A stretch of DNA of 64,000 nucleotides from Singulisphaera sp. GP187 (GTDB lineage Bacteria; Planctomycetota; Planctomycetia; Gemmatales; Gemmataceae): the NCBI GenBank assembly GCA_945905925.1, contig CAMDQN010000012.1, forward strand, positions 1-64,000. Direction: 5' to 3'. This document shows positions 50,707 to 59,884 of the stretch, piece after piece. Every line of letters begins with the position of its first letter. The stretch's first letter is position 1. A program made the position numbers and the translations under genes. Below the pieces are notes generated by a model that did no database searches, had not been told where the DNA came from, and saw nothing but the letters and a program-made list of their open reading frames with translations.

Positions 50707-50850
50707 AACCTCTCCCCCCAACCCCCTCCCCTAAGAAGGGAGGGGGAGTCAGAGCCGACTCGCTCGCGCTCGCGGCCGAAGAAGGTGTGGCGCCAGCCGC
50801 ACCGCTTACTCCCCCTCCCTTCTTAGGGGAGGGGGTTGGGGGGAGAGGTT
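50707..50850. repeat. Long intergenic palindrome, CCCCTAAGAAGGGAGGGG class
   Basis: AACCTCTCCCCCCAACCCCCTCCCCTAAGAAGGGAGGGGG mirrors CCCCTCCCTTCTTAGGGGAGGGGGTTGGGGGGAGAGGTT. The CTTAGG on the right supplies the minus-strand TAA stop of the GTPase/DUF697 gene. Confidence 0.93.
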
Positions 50851-52067
50851 CTTACTTCCTGCGCCCCCTTCGGGTGGTCGGCCTTCCACTGCTTCTCGGC
50901 GGCGGAGTAGTGCTCGTGATAGTATTTCCGCAGCGCGTCGGGCGTCGGCACGTGCCCTTCGCACACCGCCTCGAAGTAGAAGCACAGCGCGCGACCGAGC
51001 GCGTAGGTCGAGGCCGCGGCCACGGTCGCCCCCACCGCCGACCCGACCACTGGAATGAACTTCACCGCCTGCCGCACCAGTTGCCGCGAGATCATCCCGA
51101 CACCGAGCGCCGCGGCCAGTTCGCGCAATCGCTCCGTGGTCATCGGCTGACCGTAAATCTGACCAATGTGGTGCGCCATCTTCGCCTGAATGCCCGGCAA
51201 CAGCACCATGTCCACGAACGGCAGTGGCACCGCGCCCGCGGTCCCGGCCAGCGACGTGTAACCCAGAATGATTGGCTCCGCGTGCCGCTGGTGTGCGTCC
51301 TTCAACGCTTCGGTCGCTTCCTTCAGCCTCAGGAGTGTCTGTCGGTACGCGGCTGGCAACACCTTCAACAGCGCCTGCTTCAACTGTTTGCCACCGTAGT
51401 TCGGATCGGCGAACCCGTCCTCGGCTTTTGTGAGGTCCATCGGCACGCACACGTCGAACAGACCCGCGAACGCGCGCCGGTGTTCGTCGATGCACTCGCG
51501 GAGGTGCTGCGGAATCTCTTCGGTGGGCGGGGAGCTTAAGTCCCCTGTTTCCGCCAATTCACCAAACGGGTACGGTGTCGGGTGCGGCTGTCTTGGAATC
51601 GCTTCGTGCAGGCAGGTGACGACGAGGATCACCGGACGCGACCGGCTCGCCGCGCGGATGCGCTCTAGCGCGTGCCGCACGTTCCCCTGTCCGAAGTCGG
51701 TCGCCTTCGCCGTTACGATGACGACGTGCGCCGTCGGGTCGAACTGTGCGATGTCTTCTGTGGGATTGTAGCCGGGTTCGTCGACGCCGCGGGTGTCGAG
51801 GAACGTGAGCAGCGGTGCGTCAGGTGTGGGGAACTGGTAAAGCCTGGAAGTCTTGGTGCAGGGGCGGAACCCGGACCCGATTGCGGCGTCCTCGGCGCCC
51901 GTGAGGAACCGCACCAGCGATGTTTTGCCGGACTGCGTCTTGCCGAGCAGCCAGAACACGGGCGCGGGCGTCTTGGCGCGCATCGCGGACAGCGTCGCTT
52001 CGATGTCCGGCGGCGGGTTGGGGTCGCCCGTGACCGTTCGCTTGACGGCGTTCCAAAACCGATTCAT
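50823..52067 (-). CDS. GTPase fused to DUF697 domain
   Basis: A 414-aa protein. Residues about 30-200 are a GTPase domain with GKTQSGKTSLVR (G1) and DTRGVDE (G3); G4 is degenerate (TCLHE). Residues about 240-385 match DUF697 (VPLPFVDMVLLPGIQAKMAHHIGQIYG..KFIPVVGSAVGA), as in YcjF. ATG 52067 has GGAGG. The C-terminal RTSPPNPLP and the TAA are encoded by the palindrome, so the natural end may have been lost and replaced. It is first in the pair with the membrane GTPase. Confidence 0.88.
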   Translation of the reverse strand: MNRFWNAVKRTVTGDPNPPPDIEATLSAMRAKTPAPVFWLLGKTQSGKTSLVRFLTGAEDAAIGSGFRPCTKTSRLYQFPTPDAPLLTFLDTRGVDEPGYNPTEDIAQFDPTAHVVIVTAKATDFGQGNVRHALERIRAASRSRPVILVVTCLHEAIPRQPHPTPYPFGELAETGDLSSPPTEEIPQHLRECIDEHRRAFAGLFDVCVPMDLTKAEDGFADPNYGGKQLKQALLKVLPAAYRQTLLRLKEATEALKDAHQRHAEPIILGYTSLAGTAGAVPLPFVDMVLLPGIQAKMAHHIGQIYGQPMTTERLRELAAALGVGMISRQLVRQAVKFIPVVGSAVGATVAAASTYALGRALCFYFEAVCEGHVPTPDALRKYYHEHYSAAEKQWKADHPKGAQEVRTSPPNPLP

Positions 52068-52263
52068 AGTTCCTCCACTCTGATTCGACATGTCGCACCG
52101 CCGTTCTCGCTCTCCCTTGACCTAGCCCGTTACCGACGCTATGGCGTGGGGTCATCTTACCTGGAGCTGGCGTGGTGTGCGCTTTATGGATAGCGGGATC
52201 GGTAACTTGAAGCTGTTTGCGGTCGGGCCAGATGGCTCGGCGGAACACGCCACGCCGCTCCCG

Positions 52264-53085
52264 ATGTCGGTCGCGACGGCCCCGATTGCGCCTGACCCGC
52301 ATACCGCCGCCACACGCGAACTGATTCGCCCGCCCACGGTCCACCGCAGTCGGCGCGCCTGCGAACCGTATTCCGCGGCTTGGTTCGACGAGTTGGAACA
52401 AAAACGGTATCAGCGGCACGGGTGCTGGCTCCCGCACGCGATGGAGTTTGGCCGTCACCCGGGAGAATCGCTTCTCGTCCTCGGCTGCGGACTCGGCACC
52501 GACGCGGTTCATTACGCCCGCACCGGCACGAACGTCACCGTCGCGTCGGCGCCCAACGACTACCCGCACTTGATCCGAGACAACTTCGTCCGGCACGGCC
52601 TTCCCGCCGAGTTCGTCGCGCTCACCGGTCCGCAGTTACCGTTTAGCGGCGGCGCGTTCGACGTGGTGACGTGGAACGCGCTCTACGACGCGACCGAACC
52701 GGACCCGCTCCGCATCCGCGAGTGTTTCCGCGTTCTGAAGCCTGGCGGGAAGGTGATCGGGCTGTTCCCGGCGCACTACGACACCGCGTTCTGGCAGGAG
52801 CGACTGTTCCCGTTGCAACGGCTCTTCTGGCGCCGCCCGCCGGACCCCGCGACCGCTCCGAAAACCACCGCCCGCGAACTGCGCCGCGCGTTTGGTCAGT
52901 TCGGCGAGCAGCGCGTCATGAAACGCCATCTGCGCCGCGGCGAACTACCGCACGCGTGGCGCATCCTGCCGCTGATGCTCCTCGAACGGCTCATCGGGCG
53001 CGTATTAGTTTTGAAGGCGAAGAAGCCGATTCTCGTCGCGCGTCTTCAGGTGACGCAGATCGATCCGAGTCGCCTCGCGGCGTAG
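52264..53085 (+). CDS. Class I SAM-dependent methyltransferase
   Basis: A protein of about 273 aa with a Rossmann methyltransferase fold: LLVLGCGLGTDAVHYA (motif I), LPFSGGAFDVVTWNALYD (post II/III) and CFRVLKPGGKVIGLFP. The substrate is unknown. I use ATG 52264, but M16 of the track (52186) is also possible, and neither has a clear RBS. The C-terminus LVLKAKKPILVARLQ fits related small-molecule or lipid methyltransferases. It is divergent from the GTPase pair. Confidence 0.85.
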   Translation: MSVATAPIAPDPHTAATRELIRPPTVHRSRRACEPYSAAWFDELEQKRYQRHGCWLPHAMEFGRHPGESLLVLGCGLGTDAVHYARTGTNVTVASAPNDYPHLIRDNFVRHGLPAEFVALTGPQLPFSGGAFDVVTWNALYDATEPDPLRIRECFRVLKPGGKVIGLFPAHYDTAFWQERLFPLQRLFWRRPPDPATAPKTTARELRRAFGQFGEQRVMKRHLRRGELPHAWRILPLMLLERLIGRVLVLKAKKPILVARLQVTQIDPSRLAA

Positions 53086-53090
53086 ACCCA

Positions 53091-53188
53091 CTTTCAAAGT
53101 CGCAGACACACTCCATGTGCCGTTGCTGTGCAACTCGGAAACGCGGTGCGAATCGACGGCACACGGAGTGTGCCTGCGACTTTGAAAG
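53091..53188. repeat. Long intergenic palindrome, TTTCAAAGTCGCAG class
   Basis: CTTTCAAAGTCGCAGACACACTCCATGTGCCG mirrors CGGCACACGGAGTGTGCCTGCGACTTTGAAAG. It lies between co-directional genes. Confidence 0.88.
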
Positions 53189-53240
53189 CGCCGTGCCCTC
53201 GACTATGCTGTGTGAAAATAGCATCGCCCCGAGGTTCCCC

Positions 53241-55334
53241 ATGCACCGCCCGCTCGCCTTTCTCGTCCTCCTCTTCCTCGCACCGCTCGCGGCCGCGCAA
53301 GGCACGAAAGACGACTACGACCGCGCGAACAGCGTCTTCAAGTGGACCGCGGGGAAGGTGACTTCGGCGAAAGTCGAGGCGAACTGGACCGCCGACGGCA
53401 CCCGCTTTTGGTACAAGAACGCGAAGAACGAGTTCGTGCTGGTCGATGCGGCGAAGGGCACGCGCGCGGTCGTCACCGAGGACAAGTTGCCGAAGGACGC
53501 GAAGCCGAATAACCCGCCGAAGAAGAAAAACTTCGAGGAAGAGGAAGCGGACGAAGACGCCGCGTTCGTGCGGGCGCTCCAGCCGCCGCGGCGTGGCGGT
53601 GACTCGCCGGACGGAAAGTGGTCCGCGTTCACCAAAGACAGCAACGTCTGGCTGCGCGATGCGAAGAGCAAGGAAGAAACGCAACTCAGCACCGACGGCA
53701 AGGCGGACGACTCTTACGGCCGCATCCACTGGTCCCCGAACTCGAAGAAGCTCATCGCGATCAGGACAAAAGCTGGTGGCGACCGCAAGGTCACGCTCGT
53801 CGAGTCGTCGCCGCGCACGCAGCTTCAGCCGGTCACGTCCACGTACAACTACCTCAAGCCAGGCGACGCGATTCCGCTGCCCAAGCCGCACCTGTTCGAC
53901 ATCGAGAACAAGAAGGAAATCGCGGTGTCGGACGAGTTGTTCCCGAACCCGTGGGCGGTCGGCAACGAACACTGGTCGAAGGACTCGAAACACTTCTACT
54001 TCACGTACAACCAGCGCGGCCACACCGTCATGCGACTGCTCGACATCGACGCGACCACCGGCAAGGTCACGGCCGTCGTCAACGAAGAGTGCAAGACGTT
54101 CTTCGACTACGCGAACAAGCTCTACGTGAACTACCTCGACGATACCAACGAAGTCATCTGGATGAGCGAACGCGACGGTTGGAATCACCTGTACCTCGTC
54201 GATCTCGCGACCGGGAAGGCGAAGAACATCACGAAAGGCGAATGGGTCGTTCGCAGCGTCGAACGCGTGGACGTGAAGACCCGCGAAGTGTGGTTCCGCG
54301 CGCTTGGCATTCACGAAGGGCAAGACTCGTATCACGTTCACTTCGCGCGCGTGAAACTCGACGGCACCGAGCTAACGAAGCTCACCGCGGGCGACGGCAC
54401 GCACAGCATCGGATACTCCCCAGACCGCAAATACTTCATCGACACCTACTCGCGCGTCGATCTGCCTCCGGTCACGGAGCTGCGCCGCACGTCCGACGGC
54501 AAGAAGGTGTGCGATCTGGAGAAAGCCGACGCGTCGGCGCTCCTGAAGACGGGTTGGAGCTACCCGGAACGCTTCGTCGCGAAGGCACGCGATGGGAAGA
54601 CCGACATCCACGGCTACATCATCCGGCCGTCGAACTTCGATCCCAAGAAGAAGTATCCGGTCATCGAGTACATCTACGCGGGTCCGCACGACCATCACGT
54701 CCGCAAGGGCTTCACCGCGTCGCCGTCCGAACTGCGCATAGCCGAACTTGGGTTCATCCTCGTGAAGATCGACGGCATGGGCACGAACTGGCGCAGCAAG
54801 GCGTTCCACGACGTGTGCTGGAAGAACCTCGGCGACAGCGGGTTCCTGGACCGCATTCTGTGGATCAAGGCGGCAGCCGAGAAGCACAAAGAAATGGACA
54901 TCTCGAAAGGCGTCGGTATCTTCGGCGGAAGCGCAGGTGGGCAGAGCAGCACGCGGGCGCTACTCGCGCACGGCGACTTCTACACGGTGGCGGTGAGCGA
55001 CTGTGGGTGTCACGACAACCGCATGGACAAGATCTGGTGGAACGAATTGTGGATGTCGTGGCCGATCGGAGCGCACTACGCGGAGCAGTCCAACGTCACG
55101 CAGGCGCACAAGCTGAAGGGCAAACTGATGCTTGTGGTCGGCGAACTCGACCGCAACGTGGACCCGGCCAGCACAATGCAGGTCGCGAACGCGCTCATCA
55201 AAGCAGACAAGGACTTCGATTTGCTGATCGTACCGGGCGCCGGGCACGGCGCGGCCGAATCGCCTTATGGTAACCGGCGACGGATGGACTTCTTCGTGCG
55301 GAACATGCTGGGCGTCGAACCGCGTGCGAAGTGA
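53241..55334 (+). CDS. S9 family serine peptidase (DPP-IV/prolyl oligopeptidase-like)
   Basis: A 697-aa exported protein with a signal peptide (LAFLVLLFLAPLAAAQ) that keeps a beta-propeller N-terminal half (DGKWSAFTKDSNVWL; SPNSKKLIAIRT; SKDSKHFYFTYNQ). The catalytic domain has GIFGGSAGGQSS (Ser), GELDRNVDP (Asp) and PGAGHGAAES (His). It removes dipeptides or oligopeptides N-terminal to a preferred residue, probably in the periplasm. ATG 53241 has GAGGTT upstream. The track's 190 extra N-terminal residues lie outside the real gene. Confidence 0.94.
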   Translation: MHRPLAFLVLLFLAPLAAAQGTKDDYDRANSVFKWTAGKVTSAKVEANWTADGTRFWYKNAKNEFVLVDAAKGTRAVVTEDKLPKDAKPNNPPKKKNFEEEEADEDAAFVRALQPPRRGGDSPDGKWSAFTKDSNVWLRDAKSKEETQLSTDGKADDSYGRIHWSPNSKKLIAIRTKAGGDRKVTLVESSPRTQLQPVTSTYNYLKPGDAIPLPKPHLFDIENKKEIAVSDELFPNPWAVGNEHWSKDSKHFYFTYNQRGHTVMRLLDIDATTGKVTAVVNEECKTFFDYANKLYVNYLDDTNEVIWMSERDGWNHLYLVDLATGKAKNITKGEWVVRSVERVDVKTREVWFRALGIHEGQDSYHVHFARVKLDGTELTKLTAGDGTHSIGYSPDRKYFIDTYSRVDLPPVTELRRTSDGKKVCDLEKADASALLKTGWSYPERFVAKARDGKTDIHGYIIRPSNFDPKKKYPVIEYIYAGPHDHHVRKGFTASPSELRIAELGFILVKIDGMGTNWRSKAFHDVCWKNLGDSGFLDRILWIKAAAEKHKEMDISKGVGIFGGSAGGQSSTRALLAHGDFYTVAVSDCGCHDNRMDKIWWNELWMSWPIGAHYAEQSNVTQAHKLKGKLMLVVGELDRNVDPASTMQVANALIKADKDFDLLIVPGAGHGAAESPYGNRRRMDFFVRNMLGVEPRAK

Positions 55335-55338
55335 AGAG

Positions 55339-55472
55339 GAAGAGTATTCACCACAGAGTCACAGAGGACACAGAGAGAAGACAAATACCGAGAAAGACAG
55401 CAATCAATTCTTCTGTTCTCTCTGCTTTGGACTGCTCTCTGTGTTCTCTGTGACTCTGTGGTTAACACTCTT
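55339..55472. repeat. Long intergenic palindrome, CACAGAGA class
   Basis: GAAGAGTATTCACCACAGAGTCACAGAGGACACAGAGAG mirrors CTCTCTGTGTTCTCTGTGACTCTGTGGTTAACACTCTTC. The next gene begins 2 bp later. Confidence 0.92.
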
Positions 55473-55474
55473 CA

Positions 55475-56059
55475 ATGATGAAGATGTGGCACTTACTCCA
55501 ATCCCAATCGATCGTTTGCGTGGAACCCACGGGCACCGTGCGCACCGGCCCATCGCCGCTCGCGCTCTTACCGGGGTCGTTCAACCCGCTGCACCACGGG
55601 CACACGAGTCTCGCCGCAGTCGCGTCCGCGCGCCTCGGCACTGAAGTTCACTTCGAACTGTCCGTCGCGAACGCGGACAAACCCGAATTACCGCGCGACG
55701 AAGTCGAACGCCGTGTGGCGCAGTTTTTGGGCCTCGCGCCGGTGTGGGTCACGCGTGCCGCGACCTTCGAGGCGAAAGCGGATCTGTTCCCCGGTGCTGC
55801 GTTCGTACTCGGTTGGGACACCGCGGTTCGCGTGATAGACCCGAAATATTACGGTGGTGAATCCGGGCGCGACGCGGCCCTTCGCAAGTTGCTCGATCGC
55901 GGGTGTCGGCTCGTTGTCGGCGGGCGCGTCGATGCCAACGGCGCGTTTCGCGTGTGGGACGCGTGCGCGCTCGTGGCGGAGTTCGCGGAACTGTTCGGGC
56001 TGCTGACGGAAGCCGACTTCCGGGCCGACGTGTCGAGTACCGAACTGCGGCGGAAATGA
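55475..56059 (+). CDS. NMNAT/cytidylyltransferase-like nucleotidyltransferase
   Basis: A 194-aa protein of the HxGH nucleotidyltransferase superfamily: LLPGSFNPLHHGHTSLA, which carries HHGH, and VLGWDTAVRVIDPKYYGG. It lacks the ISSTXXR end (the C-terminal DVSSTELRRK is similar). It could be a NadD-like adenylyltransferase, but nicotinate/nicotinamide specificity is not proven. The start (ATGATGAAG) follows the palindrome by 2 bp, so no ordinary RBS is seen, and M4 (55484) could be used. A hairpin follows the gene. Confidence 0.83.
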   Translation: MMKMWHLLQSQSIVCVEPTGTVRTGPSPLALLPGSFNPLHHGHTSLAAVASARLGTEVHFELSVANADKPELPRDEVERRVAQFLGLAPVWVTRAATFEAKADLFPGAAFVLGWDTAVRVIDPKYYGGESGRDAALRKLLDRGCRLVVGGRVDANGAFRVWDACALVAEFAELFGLLTEADFRADVSSTELRRK

Positions 56060-56088
56060 GAACAGCCGCCCTTTCGGGGCGGCTGTTC
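56060..56088. terminator. Hairpin after the nucleotidyltransferase gene
   Basis: AACAGCCGCC and GGCGGCTGTT pair around TTTCGGG. It lies between convergent genes and so may serve both. Confidence 0.72.
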
Positions 56089-56098
56089 GTGTTCGGCC

Positions 56099-57574
56099 TT
56101 ACTTGATTGGTGCTGGCAGCAGGATCTGTGGAGCCGGAGCCGGTTGCGCGACCTGCGGCACCGGGAGATCCTTGATCGGGCGAGGCCCTGGGCCCGGACC
56201 GGGAGTCGGGGCCGGCGTCTTCGGGGGCGTCGTCTTGTCGTTCGGATCCTTCAGGCTTTGCTTCAACTGATACCAGCCGAACTTGACGAATCCAGCCTGC
56301 CGCTTCTCCTCGGACGTGAACGCGTACTGGCCGAACCCAGCCGGCGTCGGGTTGAAGTTCTGGTTCGGTTGCGTCTCGAACCCGTAGTCCTTCATGTTCA
56401 ACCCGGCCTGCGTGAGGACGAACGCGAACGCCACATCACGCATCGAAACCGAGTGCATCTCCGCGACGCCGCCATTCGGGTTCCGTTGGAACCAGACCTG
56501 CGTAACCATCGCGTCGGCACCCATCGAGACGACCTTGTCCGGGTTCTCGCCTTTCTTGAACACGTCGGGGTAGTCGCCCACCCGCACCTCGTTGCGGACG
56601 ATCGCTTTCAGGAACTTGGCCTCCTCTTTCCCGCCCTGTTGAACCAGGAAGTTGAGCGCCTGGCCCTTGGCGTAGCCCTGGACACCGTCGAGCATCACGA
56701 TGCGGCGGAGCAACGGCGCGGCTTCGGGGAACTGCTTGAGGTTGTTGTTTCCGAGTTGGTAGACGAGTTGGGCGAGGTCTTGCGGGTCATTGCGGCTGCC
56801 GAGCCACTTGCCGACGATGACCTTGTACGCCGCGGCGTGTGCCCCGGTGCCGTTAATCGCCTGCATCGAGGCGTTCTGTTGGAACAGCAGGACGCCGCTT
56901 ACCTGCTGCCACTGGATGGTGGTGCGGGGAATGTGTTCGTAAGGGATTTCGGACTCGGCGAACAGCACTGCGGCGATGTCCGGCAGGGTCGGTTGCTTCG
57001 GCGGTGTCGGCGAGACGCCGCCGCGGAAGTTGTTGCGCTGAATCATGTCGCTGTAGAGGGTGTTGCGGCGGTCGGAGACGGCGCGACCGCCCTCGACCTC
57101 GCTCCGGTCCATCGCGGCGAACATGTCCAGGTTGTACGGCGACTTGAGGATCTCGACGTACAGTGCACGGGACTCCGCGTTCGCGCCGAGTGATTTGCGG
57201 AACGCCTTCAGGCCGGGCAGGTTGTGGTCGAACTTGGCGTCCTTGTCTTCAAGGAACGTGTCGATCCGGGCCTTCAGGTCGTCGGCCTCGGCCTTGGGCA
57301 GCAACCGGACGCTGCGGGAGCGGATCTCGGGGTCGGGGTCGGTGGTCGCGCCCTCGACGAGCGCCTGCTTCGCGGTCCGACCCATCTTGGCGAGTTCGGC
57401 CTGAGCTTCCTCGCGCTCGCGGTAACCTTCGCTCCCCATCCGCTTGACCAGCTCGCGCGCCTTGGACAGTTCTTCCGGCGGAATCGTCAACGACTTCGGG
57501 TCCGGGGACGCGCCGAACAGCGGTCCCGTGGCGAACGCCCCGCACACCAACAGCATCGCCCGAAGCCGGTTCAT
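56099..57574 (-). CDS. Secreted HEAT-like protein with PDPKSLTIPPEELS start (copy A)
   Basis: I do not recognise a named family. A 491-aa protein with a signal peptide ends its cleavage region before PDPKSLTIPPEELSKARELV. It continues with REEAQAELAKMGRTAKQALVEGATTDPDPEIRSRSVRLL, a HEAT-like helix pair. The middle part has repeated helices and the tail is Pro/Gln-rich. It is a paralogue of the upstream gene, with about 70 percent identity over the first 70 residues. Function unknown; a scaffold is possible. The two genes lie 139 bp apart. Confidence 0.82.
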   Translation of the reverse strand: MNRLRAMLLVCGAFATGPLFGASPDPKSLTIPPEELSKARELVKRMGSEGYREREEAQAELAKMGRTAKQALVEGATTDPDPEIRSRSVRLLPKAEADDLKARIDTFLEDKDAKFDHNLPGLKAFRKSLGANAESRALYVEILKSPYNLDMFAAMDRSEVEGGRAVSDRRNTLYSDMIQRNNFRGGVSPTPPKQPTLPDIAAVLFAESEIPYEHIPRTTIQWQQVSGVLLFQQNASMQAINGTGAHAAAYKVIVGKWLGSRNDPQDLAQLVYQLGNNNLKQFPEAAPLLRRIVMLDGVQGYAKGQALNFLVQQGGKEEAKFLKAIVRNEVRVGDYPDVFKKGENPDKVVSMGADAMVTQVWFQRNPNGGVAEMHSVSMRDVAFAFVLTQAGLNMKDYGFETQPNQNFNPTPAGFGQYAFTSEEKRQAGFVKFGWYQLKQSLKDPNDKTTPPKTPAPTPGPGPGPRPIKDLPVPQVAQPAPAPQILLPAPIK

Positions 57575-57713
57575 GGGTTGTCCCTCAGCACCTTACGATT
57601 CTTCACGCGTCCCGCGCACTATCTAAAAGAATGACGCATCACACCCGCGGCGCCAACCACAATTTGGGGCGTGGTGTGCGCGCCCGTTGCAACTTCCGAC
57701 GCGAACCGCACGT

Positions 57714-58961
57714 TTACGGATTCTTTTCGCGCCACTCCTTCCACTTCGCCGCCGCGTCTTTCCGCTTGTCCTCAGGGATGCTGAATCGCGTGTAAGTGAT
57801 CGTCGCCGTGGAGCTTCCCTTCAAACGATCGACGACGTGGTAATCTTCGACCTTTTGGTCCGTCATCAGCGCGGCTGCGGCCAGCGCCATGTCGCCCAGC
57901 GTGATCGTCGTGAGAACCTGTTTTCCGTTGACGACCCCGGCGCCGATCGTCGTCACCACGGTTTCGTCGCCGATGAGTTTCTCGACCGCTGGCAGGTGTT
58001 CCTTGGACTTCGCACGGACGAGGGTGTTGAACGCGTATCCGCGGTACACGGGCGTGGCACCGGCGGTGCCGAGCAACCGCAGGGCGACGCGGACCGCGAC
58101 GTCGTGGCTCCCGGCGTTGGTCGCGAGGTTCATCGCCGAGTACATCTCGTAGGCGTCGGTCCGGGTATCGATCCACGCGAGCAGGATCGCCTTCATCGCT
58201 TGCGCTTTGCCGTCGGTGCCGTTGGTCGCCTGCACTACACCCGAGGTGGTCAGCACGTTGGTGAACAACGTGTTCCGGGCGCCGCCCTTGAACGGCACCT
58301 GCGAATCCGCGAACAGGATCACCGCGACTTCCATCATCGTTACGGTCCGCGCGGGGGCACCGGCGCGGTTGAGTCGGGCGTAGTAGAGGTCTTGTTTGAG
58401 CTGCGCGATGGTCGGTCCGAGGTCCGTGGTGCCCGAACCGAGGGCGCTGAGCAACTGGCGCCCGCCGGGGGCTTTGAGGAACTCGACGAACAGTTCGCGC
58501 GCGGCCTTTTCGGTCGCGGTGCTACTGCGTCCGGTCCAGGTCCAGCCGAACATGCTGAAGTCGCCGCGGACCGTGGCCCGAAGCCGGTTCCAACCGGGGA
58601 GGTCGTGTTCGTACTTACCGTCGGTGTCGGCCAGGAAGGTGTCGAGACGAGCTTTCGTTTCGAGCGCGATGGCCCGTTTCAACAGCGACTGGGACCGGGA
58701 GCGGATTTCGGGGTCCGGGTCGGCGTTCGCGCCGTCGAGCAGCGCGTTGCGAGCGGCGCGGCCCATCGCGGCGAGATCGCGCTCCGCGTTCTCGCGGTCC
58801 GTGTACGTCTCGCTGCCGAGTTTCTGGACGAGTTCGCGTGCCTTCGACAATTCCTCCGGCGGAATCGTCAAAGACTTCGGATCGGGGGACGGTGGGGTGG
58901 CGGCCATCGCGGGTACGGCGAAACCGACGCACACAGCGAGAACAAAACCGACACGCAGCAT
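57714..58961 (-). CDS. Secreted HEAT-like protein with PDPKSLTIPPEELS start (copy B)
   Basis: A 415-aa paralogue of copy A with the same PDPKSLTIPPEELSKARELVQKLGS...DPDPEIRSRS region, preceded by a signal peptide (VGFVLAVCVGFAVPAMAAT). The C-terminus lacks the Pro-rich tail. ATG 58961 has GAGGG upstream, and the track's longer start is leader. The shared upstream segment with copy A points to a local duplication followed by divergence of the C-terminal part. Confidence 0.82.
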   Translation of the reverse strand: MLRVGFVLAVCVGFAVPAMAATPPSPDPKSLTIPPEELSKARELVQKLGSETYTDRENAERDLAAMGRAARNALLDGANADPDPEIRSRSQSLLKRAIALETKARLDTFLADTDGKYEHDLPGWNRLRATVRGDFSMFGWTWTGRSSTATEKAARELFVEFLKAPGGRQLLSALGSGTTDLGPTIAQLKQDLYYARLNRAGAPARTVTMMEVAVILFADSQVPFKGGARNTLFTNVLTTSGVVQATNGTDGKAQAMKAILLAWIDTRTDAYEMYSAMNLATNAGSHDVAVRVALRLLGTAGATPVYRGYAFNTLVRAKSKEHLPAVEKLIGDETVVTTIGAGVVNGKQVLTTITLGDMALAAAALMTDQKVEDYHVVDRLKGSSTATITYTRFSIPEDKRKDAAAKWKEWREKNP

Positions 58962-59150
58962 GAGTATCCCTCGGCGTCGTCTTTGGAGAGGCAAAGCAGG
59001 AGCGGCGGGATCGACCGGGACGCAGGGCACTCCCGTGAGAGTGGCATGAGCGGCCTAGCAGACTCGACATTGTATCGGACGAACGGCTAACTGTCGATCA
59101 GACAGCATTTTTTACGAATCGCGCCTGTTTTGGAGGTGCGCCCCCGAAAA

Positions 59151-59310
59151 CAGAGGACAGAAAGGCAGTATTCACCACAGAGTCACAGAGAACACAGAGG
59201 AAGGCAACGACCGCAAGAAGAACAGAAACATTGATTTCAATCTTCTCGGTATTTGCCTTCCTCTGTGTTCTCTGTGACTCTGTGGTGAATACTGCCTTTC
59301 TGTCCTCTGC
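59151..59310. repeat. Very long intergenic palindrome, CACAGAGA class, composite
   Basis: CAGAGGACAGAAAGGCAGTATTCACCACAGAGTCACAGAGAACACAGAGGAAGGCAA mirrors the reverse complement. The arms reach about 70 bp with few mismatches. The outer GAAAGGCAGTATT word matches 7424, and CAGAGGACAG is a separate outer word. Confidence 0.93.
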
Positions 59311-59326
59311 TTCAGGTAGCAGTTCC

Positions 59327-59830
59327 ATGCTCGACACCGACCCGCTTGCGCAAAGTGAAACCGTGCTGCGCGACCTTGCAATGACGTACCCACAGGCGAC
59401 GGAAGAGTTCCCGTGGGGTCACCGCGCGATCAAGGTGAAGACGAAAATCTTCCTGATCCTGGCGATGAATGATGGCGTGTTATCGACCACGATGAAACTC
59501 CCGGACTCGGGCCGGTACGCGCTGACGCAACCTTTCGCACAGCCGACCGGCTACGGTCTGGGAAAAAGCGGTTGGGTGACATGCACATTCCGCTCTGGCG
59601 ACGAGTTGCCGATCGATCTGTTGGAAGAGTGGATCGACGAGAGTTACCGTACGGTCGCCCCGAAGAAACTGGTTCTCGCGCTGAACGCGCGGCTCGGCGG
59701 CGCGGAACAGTCGCTGACGCCCCCGCCTGCGGCGGTTCCACCCGCGAAACCGCGAGCGGCGAAGAAACCGAAGGCGAGCGCGCAACCGAAGGCCGCGAAG
59801 AAGCCGGCCAAGCCGCGTAAGAAGAAGTGA
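59327..59830 (+). CDS. MmcQ/YjbR family DNA-binding-like protein with Lys/Ala-rich tail
   Basis: A 167-aa protein. Residues 1-115 fit the MmcQ/YjbR (DUF419) fold: EEFPWGHRAIKVKTKIFLILAMNDG and LGKSGWVTCTFRSGDELPIDLLEEWIDESYRTVAPKKL. Residues about 125-167 are a Pro/Ala/Lys tail (KPRAAKKPKASAQPKAAKKPAKPRKKK), like histone H1 tails, that should bind DNA. The ATG follows the palindrome by 17 bp. The function of the family is not known; DNA binding is likely from the tail. Confidence 0.85.
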   Translation: MLDTDPLAQSETVLRDLAMTYPQATEEFPWGHRAIKVKTKIFLILAMNDGVLSTTMKLPDSGRYALTQPFAQPTGYGLGKSGWVTCTFRSGDELPIDLLEEWIDESYRTVAPKKLVLALNARLGGAEQSLTPPPAAVPPAKPRAAKKPKASAQPKAAKKPAKPRKKK

Positions 59831-59884
59831 ACCGCGGCGCGGGCCGAGCTCTCACTTTCCCCATCATCCTCGGTGAGCCGCGTC

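Noticed and set aside
52671-53240. N-terminal extension of the S9 peptidase ORF
   Set aside because: It overlaps the methyltransferase gene in another frame; the signal peptide after 53241 and the RBS define the start.
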